Source: Vanessa cardui (taxonomy: Eukaryota; Arthropoda; Insecta; Lepidoptera; Nymphalidae). Taken from it: a stretch of DNA of 64,000 nt. The notes under the pieces are model-generated. The model made no database searches, was not told the DNA's origin, and saw only the letters and a program-made list of their open reading frames with translations. The stretch is taken from assembly GCF_905220365.1 (NCBI RefSeq), contig NC_061138.1:1240001-1304000 (forward strand), written 5' to 3'. Both the position numbers and the translations under genes were made by a program. Shown here in pieces: positions 26,201 through 38,200 of the stretch (position 1 is its first letter; every line of letters starts with the position of its first letter).

Positions 26201-29200
26201 TTAGTAATGTTGATACATTGTTTCACCTCCGGAATGGGCACTGCTGGCTTTTTAGTCGGTATTTAGCCTTCAGCAGCTGCGAACCCCACATACCCCCATA
26301 TATGGAGGAACAATATAATGCGTTTTTCCAACGAAAAAAATATGGCTCACCTCCAGGATTTCTCAAGGATTCAACCCTCGACACTTTGTGACATTCTTGT
26401 TCTATGAAGCTGTTCTGTGATGGACAAGGACTGATGTTCTCTTTCGGCTTCGTAGGAGATACGTCTTGGTATATCGAAGACACGATGCTGGCCTTACGGT
26501 CGACAGTACACACTGATAGACGCCCATTTTCTGATACCCCTGATTTCTGAAATACATTTTGGTTATTGATTAGAATTGTTTACTCCAAAATCAAAATCAG
26601 AATGATCTATTATTCAAGTAGATTTTTACATGTACTTTTTTATTGTCATTTTACAAAACTATATTTAATATTGAAATCGAGTACTGCCGATTTCCACAAC
26701 CAATAGAAGCAGCCTATCGCGCCATTCAACGTTATCAACCGACTTCCAAAAGGAGGAGGTTATCAATTCGTCTGTATTTTTTTTTTGTCGCTATAGATTC
26801 TCGCGTCAGTTCAACTCGAGAAAACAAGTGCATGTAGATCGACGTGTCAAATTGACGAATATATTAGGTCATACGATATTACATGTTATTACGTTTGTAT
26901 AAAGATCATATTTACGTAAGAAATAAATATTGATAATTTGGGATACCGTACTTAATTCGGATGTGATCGGTTTTACGAATTTTGCCGATGTTACATCTAA
27001 GTTGTGTCGTACTGTACAATGCTTCTATATTGAATAAAGGAATATGAGTTTAGGCTAAGGGTAGTAATAAATAAATAAATATGAGACAAAATCAAATACA
27101 TTACTCTGATCCCAATGTAAGTAGCTAAAGCACTTGTATTATGTAAAATCAGAAGTAACGATGGTACCACAAACATCCAGACCCACGACAACATAGAAAA
27201 CTAATGATAATCTACATTGACTCGGCCGGGATTCGAACCCGGGACCTCGGAGTGGCGTACCCATGAAAACCGGTGTACACACCACTCGACCACGGAGGTT
27301 GTCAACAAACAAACTTATGCAGTGGGGTTTAAAATGTACAAATTTTAAATACTGTTTTTACGTTTTGACGTTAAGAGTCCAGAAATACACAATATTCATT
27401 GTATATCTCAAGCACATATTGCGTTCTTAAGAGCGCAGTCTCTAAGCGTGGGAATTTATTTTCGAACACACACATAGGTATTTTACAATAATACATTTGC
27501 ATTTTTCGGTGTATCGTACGCATTCCCTGAAATACTTAGTTGCTTTTTGTCGATGCAACGAATAAATTATAATTTCATTGCGCATTCACAACGTAGGATT
27601 TATAAAAATACATTTAAATACGAGCAATGTAATTAGCTATGAGGTTGTCACTCGCAAAATCAATTTTAAATTGTTTGTTAGCAAAGGGTGCGGTCCGAGT
27701 GCAATAAGATGCCTAATATACCTAATGATTTTTAGATTTTCAACTGCTTTTGTTGCTTCTAAATAAATAATTATTATTTTGAGAATATTTTAGACACATT
27801 AAATAATCGCTTACTAATATTTAATAAATAAAAATAACGGAAGCATATATTAATTAATTTTTTTTTTTTTCATTTCACTAAAATCTATTAAATAAACACA
27901 AAAAATATTACAATTTGACAATTATTACGATAACAGCGATATGAAAAAAATATCTAACACAATTTTTTTATATAAATTACAATCAGAAGCAGAAAAAACT
28001 AATAATACATTTACAAAAAAATAAAACAAAATTTTTGGTGTTATGGGGGATAAAAAATCTTTGTCTTTGTTAAACAAGTCAATAACACAAGAAAATGTTT
28101 TTTATGAAATAATTCAATTAAAATTATTTTATATTAGGTATATAAAAATAAAGGGGTTGGGCCGTTGACGGGATCTGGTCATAAAAAGTACTAAGCATCA
28201 ATATACAGAGGAATGTATATCAACATTTTTGCTTAGCACTATGTACTAACTAATGTATTAATAAAGCAGTTAAATATTTAAGAATTAAGCAGACTAACGT
28301 CATCAACATCATGAGCAATGGTATGAGTTACCGTTCGTTTTAAATTTGGAATTTAGAAAAAAAAATTAGGCAACTGTGAGGCAGCAAATCCTCCACAAAA
28401 CAGCAGCTCCAAAGCAGTAAAACTCTCCAGTTAAGTCAACCGAGAAATATAATAATACTTTGGAATATAATTTTAAAAATATATGACGATAGAGTGACTT
28501 TCATTAAATGATTGAGCCGTGTAGTTTTTTCTGTATGATCTGTTAGACGAGCATGTATGAGTTACTACTGTGATCACAGGTATTCCGTTAATGTCTACTG
28601 CGACGTCTAGTAACACTAAATCAAATGCCTATGCAGCTTCTTCCATTCCATGTACAACATTAATCGTACAGGTTTTTAGATTGACAGGGTATTGCAAAAT
28701 AAGCAGAAACCTGTTTTAATCCAGCATAACCAGTACCTTTCGACATAAAACCAGACACAGCAGTCTCATTTATATTCAGGTTTCCACAATTTTCATCCTC
28801 ACAATTTTGCATTTCTAATTCGACATTACAAATTTTGTACATTAATATTTAAGATTTTACAGAGGTAAATTCAGAATGCAAATCCTTTTTTTTCTTTTAA
28901 AAGTTGAAGATGCTTGAAATCATGTATCCAAAAGCCGAATTGCGATTTGTGATTTTCTGTAATTGCTCGTAAAAGTGTACCTAAAGGGGCGCAACTTCAT
29001 CTCAGTGCCCCAAGTCATCCACATCTGCATGTGGTGCACCCTGATCTACGAGGCGACCCTGGCGACCGATTGATGGTAGGATGAACATCTAAAACAGCGT
29101 ATATAAGTGATACAGACATAGTCACCTATGCGTGAACGCCCTGCGATTTCCAGCCTGAAAGCCAAGCTTGGCGAGTATAGCATTTACTCCAAAAGAGGGA

Positions 29201-32200
29201 CCAAAATGTCCACGGCCCCACTATTCTACTATTCTTGATTACGGCGGTGGCCACAGTAAAACTCCGTGTTACGAACGGCCCCACAAACAAACTAACCCTA
29301 CAACAACAACAGCCTGTAAATTCCCACTGCTGGGCTAAAGGCCTCCTCTCCCTTTGAGGAGAAGGTTTGGAACATATTCCACCACGCTGTTCTTCGGTTT
29401 CCTCACGATGTTAACCTTCACCGCAGAGCACGAGATAAATTATAAAGACAAATTAATCTCATGAATCAGCGGTGCTTGCTGGGTTTGAACCCGCAATCAT
29501 CGGTTAAGATGCACGCGTTCTAATCACTGGGCCATCTCGACTCAACTAAACTTAGGTTTAGGTTTATCGTATTAACAAACGATTAGGTTTGATGAACATC
29601 TGGTGCAACTGGAAGAGGAACTGAAATATATAAGATAATACCTATGAGGTATCTGCGAAGTCCGAAGAGAGGGAGAGGACAAAACCACTTAGATTCGGGT
29701 CCTCTTATGAACTTCAGGGAGGGAAACCAACAATCTCAAGGCGGGACCGGGTTTCTGGTGCATAAGGACCTCATCAATAACTTCAATACAAATGGGATAT
29801 TACCATATTTTTTATGTTTCTTAGATGCAGCTCCATATTTGGACATTATCTACGAATGTCTTATGCATGAGTCTCATGATAAAAATAGCCATGTTAATTT
29901 TAAATCTCATTAATAACGTTGTCGAAATCTCCATTGAGTTGACAGGGGTTGCGTACTTCTTCAAAGTTGTACAGGTTACGCACCCAACAAGACACCTTCA
30001 GATGATGAAGAGGAAAATATGTACCAAGACATATCAGGAGTGGAACTTCCTAGAAAAAGAGGAGCAATCTGAATTCATTCTTTAAGAAACAGCCCAACCG
30101 AAGTGGACAGGGCAAAGCTTCGATACAATGACCAAAAATTAGATAGATTTCATCATAAAGGACAAGCGACGGATACTAGGAGATGTCTCTTTAGTCACCG
30201 GGCTTAATACCGGAAGTGATCACCAACTCGTACGAGGCACTCTGGATATTCGTTTCAAGCTCGAACGTGCCTATTTGATGAAGTCTACGTTTAGACCAAA
30301 CATGCTTTAAGCCGGAGATAGCAACCGATTCGCTGCCTTGGAAGCAACAAACGACGTTGACCAGAAACTCGCACAAGTGGTAGGAATTCTGCGAGATGAA
30401 GGCAAGAAATTCCTTCAGCAGAGACTCTGCAGCTCATGCAGGAGCGACGAGGTATCCATCTACTTCATCAGATAGGGCTCAGACAAACTACAAAATCACG
30501 AGACTTTTGCAACATGATCTTCACCACTCGAATATCCATTCCAGCGAACGGGCAATCGAGCTACGCAATGCATCTTACAAATTTTTCGATATTTATGACC
30601 AAAAATAAAAATTAAAACAAAAATTGTTGCTGAGTTTTTGACTTTTTTGATCGACATTTTCATAACGATGACGACGATGATGACGATAACGACGAACGCG
30701 AAAATGATTAAGATATCTTTGTAGAGCACAAAAAAGGTACAAAAGCGGTTCTTGTAAAAATTTTCGAATCTCATCGGATTGCCGAGTTATTGCCGGAAAC
30801 AAATTTTACCATTTTTTCAAGATGGCAGCCTTAGCGCCCCGGAATTCATGGCCTTTCATTGTCATTTATTTGCCTTTTTTTCGACGAAATGACTGCACTA
30901 ATAAGCAACGATAAGTAAAACATTAACCGATTAGCAATCATACTTGTTCAGTTCATCTGATTCCTTGAAAAGTAAAAATTAACAATTGCCTCTCACCTTG
31001 AGCTCTGGGGAGGGACTGAAGATTTATTGACAGCGATGTCGAATAAAAAATCAAAACCGTCAAATGATTTTCTCCATACTAAAATGTATGGACGACGAAT
31101 GCAAAAAAGTAACCAATATTTAAATAAAAAATACTAAAATATTGTGTAATATAATAAAAATTTAATGTGGTACACTTATTATTTGTACTTTTGAGACCCT
31201 TTTTAAGCAAAAATACATGAATAAACTAGCAGCTAAATAGCTCAGTAAAGCTAAATAAAAAAGGTCGATTTCAGTGTTCGGAGTCATGTTGGCGATGAAT
31301 ATGCTAGGTTATTGATGTATATTTTAGATATATCATGATGTGAAACTTGAGACATATCTATTAAGATACTGCATGTAATTTTTTATCCATATTCGATGCT
31401 CCAGTTTTCAGATATTTAAAAACTAGTAAGTGCTATTTTAGCGTTCCGTAAGGACGGCCCCCTTAATAACTTAAATTTCCAACAACCATTGCACCATGAC
31501 TCAATATCATTTAGTATTCATGATGTACATAACAAATATACATAACCAAATACACATATTCAATGAATATTTTAGACGTAGCATAATTCATGCTGAATCA
31601 AACATATCAATATACCTTACATGGAATTAGAATGTAGTGTAAATAGATATATGTAGATATAATACTGATGCTATATCAATCGTATTTGATTTACATTCGT
31701 TGATTATCTGTTGATGCTGGTATTCACCGATATTATACGGTTTACAGAAATGCATGTTATTTACCCATAACAAATTGGACCTCATACAAATAGTTGATGT
31801 ACTGTTTTACTTAATTGTGCTACAAGCTACCTGACTTTGCATAAATACACTTTAACTTTTCTTTGTATTAATACTAGTATCGCGTAAAAGCAAACTCACT
31901 AATAAAAAATGTAAGAAGGTACAGGAGTAAGACCTACGATCTCTTCTTTCTTTTTGTCTTGAAAAAGTTACATTTGACAGAAAGAGACAAAAATCTGAAC
32001 ATCTACACAAGAATTATACATTTGTTTACGCTATATCTATTACCAGCGACAATATAATTTATACAAAGCGATTAAACGTGATGTCGGCCTGATAACAACC
32101 GATCTCAAAGGAAACCAAACAACTATGTAGGATGTATTAGCAAGTTTGTACTCAAACAGGGATCAAATCTGATTGGACAGAAATACAAGCTAATTTGAAA

Positions 32201-35200
32201 TAGTCTAGCTAATTGTATACTACCTGAGGGTAGTATTTTGTAAATATTCTGAGGAATATTTACAAAATAAGAACGGATATGGGTATTTTATACCAAGCTA
32301 TGTCCATTATTGATAGTAAAAAGTAAAGGCTATTAAATGTTTATTATATGTTAAGGGGACTACATGAGCTAAATGCAAGTTTTAAAATGCCAAAAAGTAT
32401 ATAATCCAATGCAATAAACCAAATGAAAAAAATATATGTTATTCTTCAGGATAGATGCTAGTTATTAATTGTGTTGAAAACATGATGTCATTAATTTGGT
32501 ACGATAGAAAAAAATCGCAAAGTTACCTCTAAAAAGTCTTTTTTTGTTTTTTAACTACACTTATATACCTTCAATAATTTTGGTCTTTTGTCAGATTATT
32601 CTACAAACAATATACTAAAAATTTATTATCTTAATTATTTAGTAAAATCAATAGATTTTTTTTAAATCAGATTTTCTTATTTTCGACCAAAATGCGTAAG
32701 CATGTGTGCGTGAGCGCCTCGTACAGACACTGCCGGCCGAGGCCTGTTGCTATACAGACGTGTCGCTCTTTTCACCGCATCGTTGCGAATAAAATCTCGT
32801 AGATTTTATTTTTGTGTAATTTTAATTGTAAATTAATTGTAAATTAATTGTCGAATATTATTCTTTTATGTAAATAAATATATTAAGTTAAAATAGTCTA
32901 GTTGTAGTTAGCCATTTATTTTTTTGTTAAGTTATTTTTTATAAAGTTTAATTTTGTAAACATGGGAAATAAAGTACAATCTGTGAAGAAAACTAAAAAA
33001 CGTTCATATAAATTAAAAAGCCGAACATATGAAAGATAATATGAAAAGGTAAGAGTATTTAATTAGTAAACATATATATATATGTCGGATCAAGAGCGAC
33101 ATCAGTACGATCGTCAGACATCATAGGGGCGTATTACTAGGGTGATCGAGCAAATTGGAAACCGCGAATACAAAAACACGTTTATTCTACGTTTAAAGTA
33201 CTTAAGACACTTATTCAGTAAAACACTGTATCACACTTGGTAACGAAGCGAATGACAGTTCCTAGGATGGAGGTACTGGTCTTCACGAGAGCGGAATCGT
33301 AAGTGAGTCGTCTCTGAGCGCCTCCACCGGGTAGGCTCCGTCGTAGCACGAAGTTAGTCGCGTCGTGACGTCACGATAGTGCTGCCGCCTCGCGGGATTC
33401 GTGCCGCGCTTCGTTACGCTATGGAATTCATGACCGTCTCCGACACGGCCATCCTGCTTTACACACGTCCCCGTGTGTTATTCTGAAATAATGAAATCGT
33501 AGCACAGTATACACCGTTCGGCCACTTCTGACACTAAACATTACAACTAACTTGGCATTGTAATGAAACTATAATAAACTTCCTGGCTTATGTAACAATT
33601 TTGATTTATTATGATTTAAGTTTCAAAAGAAAACAGAAAGAAAGAAATCATCTAATGAAATTACAATTAAGACAACCAGAAATGCTAGAGCAGCTAAGTA
33701 CCGCTTGTGTCTCTATCCACAATCATTAAATCATTAAAATTTACTGGACTTGATCTGACTTCACTATACATGAATCTTGAACAATGAATCTTATTCGTGG
33801 CCTGTGGCTTTTCCATAAGCCCATCCAACACACCTTGTGTTCTTTCTTTTGCATTCTACCAATGCCGACTCTCCCAGAGTCTATGGTCTCTACAAGACCC
33901 GACCTCCGCCAGAGCCACTCGCGCACCGCGTATCCACGGACTACTTAAAGCAGATACCGATTTCTAACGGACTACGGCTACGAAATGGCTACTGGTACGG
34001 TCCGACCAGCCGAACTAAGATGCACCATCATTACCGTCATCACTCAATTCAATTTCTTCAACTTCCAGTGGTACTTGGCCCTCGGGCATTCGACCTAATC
34101 TATCATGCGCGTACTTGTAAGTACGTTTACAGTTTAGTGCTCATAATTTATGGCGTATCCCATCTAACACGTCAACAAAGTGGCTCAGTGACTCTAAGTT
34201 TGGGGTCTAATTTATTTTGTTTAAATTCTTCGTTTTGAAGTAACACAAAGCCATCGACAGAAAACTTATTCAAACTCGCCTTGTACTGTCAAACCGTTTT
34301 TTTTGTCATACTGAGCCGCACTTGAAATCGATAGAGCTGCGTTTTCTCCAACTCGTTCGATATCTACGTCCTTATTATCGTCATAAATCTTTAAATTAAG
34401 AGGGCGTGCGACTTTACCGATAAGTAATTCGAGTGGACTCACTTTCGTCACCCTATTGACTGTACCATTTAACGCAATCTTTACGTCGCTTAATGCATCC
34501 TGCCACGACTTATCGCTCGATTCAACCGCGATAAGCTTCGGTTTTTTTTTTTTTACATGCGAATTTCAATTGCCTCTACTTCAAAACCTAGGAACTGTAC
34601 CCGCGTCTTTAAAAATGAACATTATTTTGAAGTTAAGTGAGAAACCTGCTTTAGATAAAACCTCCAATACCGTTTTTAATCTCTCTAAGCCCTATTCTCC
34701 AGTTTCCGAAATAATCAAAGTGTCATTTACATACACTACAATGTAGCTTTAGCTTAAATCATCCAACGCAATCATCAAAGCACACTGAAAAACTGAAATA
34801 GCGTTACGAAGATCAAAAGGCATAGCTAAGAATTCATATTGCCCATTAGGCGTTACAAACGTGGTTCGTGCAATTGATTCTTTATTTACCGGTATTAAAT
34901 GGAAACCACTAGCGCAATTTAATTTTGTGAAGATATTTGCACCGGTAAGTCGCGAAATCTGATCAGAAATTAACGGTAACGGGTACCTATCCGGGACGGT
35001 ATTTTTGATCAGCTCACGGTTAGCTCTATTAGCGGGGCTTGCAAAGGGTGAATTACTCGTATAATTTTGGCATCTAAAAACTTATTTACTCGTTCTTGCA
35101 TTACTTTTCGTTTCTCCGGTAAACAGCGACACGGTCGTCTTTGAACAGTTTTATTTGGATCTATTAAGCAAATTTCTAGCTCATAAGTGTTAACGCACGT

Positions 35201-38200
35201 GGTAGGAAAATGTCGACAAGTTATTATTTACGTCCGTTTGAAATGTCAGTATTTATCTCGTCAAAGTTATTTGTACAGGTCGGGGCATGTTTTGTAGCAC
35301 ACTAATTAATAACGTTACTTTGTGCCAGAGTAAGCTCAATCGTTCTTATGTTAACCACAAAACCCGAAAACAAAATCTCGCGACCTATCATAATAATATC
35401 GCTACGCAAATACTCATTAGACAAGGCATGAAATAAGATTTCTGTCGGATACTCGTTAATCACTATACTACACAACATTCGTACAGTGCTCTTAACAACG
35501 TAACAACATTGTTGAAACGTTTACTACACAAATTCTTAGCACAACTTTCTTGTACTAACGAGCACTCGGCTCCTGAATCAAAGTGAAAAATTATTGACTG
35601 ACCGTTATGCGTTAGTAATCCTGAGGGAGTCTTGACCATGCACATGTCGACTCAGCGTTCAGCTCGGGGCACGGCGCTTGACGTGGCGGAGGCAGCGTCA
35701 GGAGGGACGCTCCCGCAGCGCGTAGCTATGTGTCCCGGTTGTCCGCACTTGAAGCAGATGAGGGCTCCTTTCGGTGTTGACTGCTGCATTGAACGGGCCT
35801 GTGTAGTCACTGGCAGGGGGTGCTTCTTAACTTCCTTCGCTCTGAAGCGACAATCGACTTGCTTGTGTCCGAGTTTCCCGCATACGTAGCATTGAGCGGT
35901 AACGTTGACATACGGGCTCGCTGCGCAGTGTCCGCTGCGTCGTTTACGTCTTGTGACACTTTGCGTTTCAAATATGAGTACGCTTGTAATTCTTTCTGTA
36001 GGTTATGGCGTGAAGAAATCTCGGTAGTGAACGCAAGTCGTTGTAATCTAGTATCGATTTGTGCCAAATGAGCTAGCACAACCGATACCGCAATTTGTTC
36101 AGTACTTGCATTCTTCCAACGATTCATCAATGACGACAGTACTCGGCTAGCATAGGCGGCGTAGCTTTCTCCCTCGTTAGGCTTGCTGGTGTTCAACTGC
36201 ATGAGGATAGCTGGGATGGTCTCCGTCAGAACAAACCTCGCTGAAAAAAGCTCTTTGAGTTGAGGCCATGTGATTCCGGAGTAGGTAACTTGTGACAGCC
36301 AAGTCGACGCAGTTCCTTTTAAAGCTTTGCTGAGCGCGACTATTAACTGAGATCCTTCGAGTGGGTTGTCCGAAAGGCACAGGTCTGCGGTTGCACACCA
36401 CGATTGAGGGTCCGCTTCTGGCTTGTCAGGATTGAACTCGGGCAGAGTCACGTTGTTGCTGGATCGCGGCGTATTCAAAGCTTGTATTAGCGCGCGCATT
36501 TGCTCATTTTGCATGTCGAGCATCTTCTGCCATTGACTTGTTTGAATATTATTTTCACTTGGTTTCTCATTTACTCGATTGAATCCCACTTCTGATGTCG
36601 GATCAAGAGCGACATCAGTACGATCGTCAGACATCATAGGGGCGTATTACTAGGGTGATCGAGCAAATAGGAAACCACGAATACAAAAACACGTTTATTC
36701 TACGTTTAAAGTACTTAAGACACTTATTCAGTAAAACACTGTATCACACTTGGTAACGAAGCGAATGACAGTTCCTAGGATGGAGGTACTGGTCTTCACG
36801 AGAGCGGAATCGTAAGTGAGTCGTCTCTGAGCGCCTCCACCGGGTAGGCTCCGTCGTAGCACGAAGTTAGTCGCGTCGTGACGTCACGATAGTGCTGCCG
36901 CCTCGCGGGATTCGTGCCGCGCTTCGTTACGCTATGGAATTCATGACCGTCTCCGACATATATATATATATATTATAAATAATGATTATTGGAAACATTT
37001 ATTAAAAACAAAGCAATTAGTTCGCATAGAATCAGATTTTTCGACAGATTTCTTACAGTCACCATGGAGTATTTGGTCAATGCAAGCAAGTCCAAGAAGA
37101 ATGGCATTTTAAAACTTACATTTAGCTCATGTAGTCCCTTAAAGGACTATATTTAAATATATATATATATATTTTATAATTATTAAAATTTAATTCCTAA
37201 CAACTATGCATTTATTTTTTCAGAATTAAGAAAATCGAAAAAAAATAACACGGAAGCTATTTCTATTACGTTAGAGTATAATTTTATCAATTTTGTTTAT
37301 AATAGGAAATATAGTTATGTATGGATGAAATTTAATAATAAAAAAATAAATAAATACAAATTAGCATATCACATGAATATTTAGTGGTGCTTGCCTGGGT
37401 TTGAACCCGCAATAAGATGCGCGCGTTCTACCCACTGGGCCATCTTGAAATATGTAATTGTTGTGAACCAAAGAACTAAAATATTTAGAAGTGTCATACG
37501 TAATTCAATATTTTTTAAAGATTGGAAATAGTATCAATTGAAAAATTTTAGCTCGTAGCTTCAGTGAAAGTGGGTGAAATATTGATTGCAAGTATCCAAG
37601 ATATTTTAATAACGAACGACGACGAACGAATAATTAAAAAAAATATTTTAATAAAAAAATTGAAACGAAATTTATTTGTTTTTTTGTTAAACCAAAAATA
37701 AATAAAAATATTTGAATTTAATTGAATCAGTTTTATTTCAAATATCAGTCAAAAACAATACAAATAATTCTAATATTTATGACTAAACCCACTGTGATTG
37801 ACCGAGTTAACCAATAATTCTACTAAACCGACTTGACGATATTATTTTTATAGTAACTTTTTGATGCTGACTTTTTTAACTTAATTTTTTTTCTTTGTGT
37901 ACCGATATTAGTAAAACGAACAAACTCTACGCTTTTTGTCAGTGTACAAATTACGAACAGTTCCAATTTTATTTAATAAATCGCTTAACAAACTTACAAA
38001 ATTTAAAAATAGGTACGATTTAATATTTAGTATTACAACTAATTGAATTGATACAGTAAAAATTAAAGAAAAAAATGTTTAAATTAACTATTTTTTGTAC
38101 ATAAAATAATAATAATTTAAGTTTAATTAATTCAGTTTAATTTTATCATAATTTTTTAAATGACACAAAGAAATTAAAACAATTCTGTTGTCCTGTTTAT

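Larger units (their letters stand above)
33083..36958 (-). mobile_element. Ty3/gypsy-type LTR retrotransposon, young but defective
   Basis: Two 363-bp direct LTRs (33083-33445 and 36596-36958) start TG and end CA and differ at two positions by eye, flanked by tata on both sides. The element reads on the minus strand: gag, CCHC knuckles, protease, a broken reverse transcriptase, then the tail of integrase. RNase H and most of integrase are deleted near 34540. No envelope gene is seen. It is inserted inside the TTAA-flanked element 32351-37142. Confidence 0.92.
32351..37142. mobile_element. TTAA-flanked inverted-repeat DNA element, split by the LTR element
   Basis: Left end TTAA then GGGGACTACATGAGCTAAAT. 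Right end is the reverse complement with small differences (GGCATTTTAAAACTTAC then GCTCATGTAGTCCC), then TTAA at 37139-37142. Without the LTR insert the element is about 0.9 kb. TTAA target sites and GGG/CCC ends suggest a piggyBac-type non-autonomous element. A short frame at 32962 ([19 protein letters not shown]) ends near a GTAAGA and may be an N-terminal coding remnant. Confidence 0.65.

Noticed and set aside
33837..34238. 133-codon plus-strand open frame
   Set aside because: It is antisense to the recognisable integrase tail of the LTR element and has no domain of its own.
35632..36071. Plus-strand frames of 83-85 codons
   Set aside because: Antisense shadows of gag.
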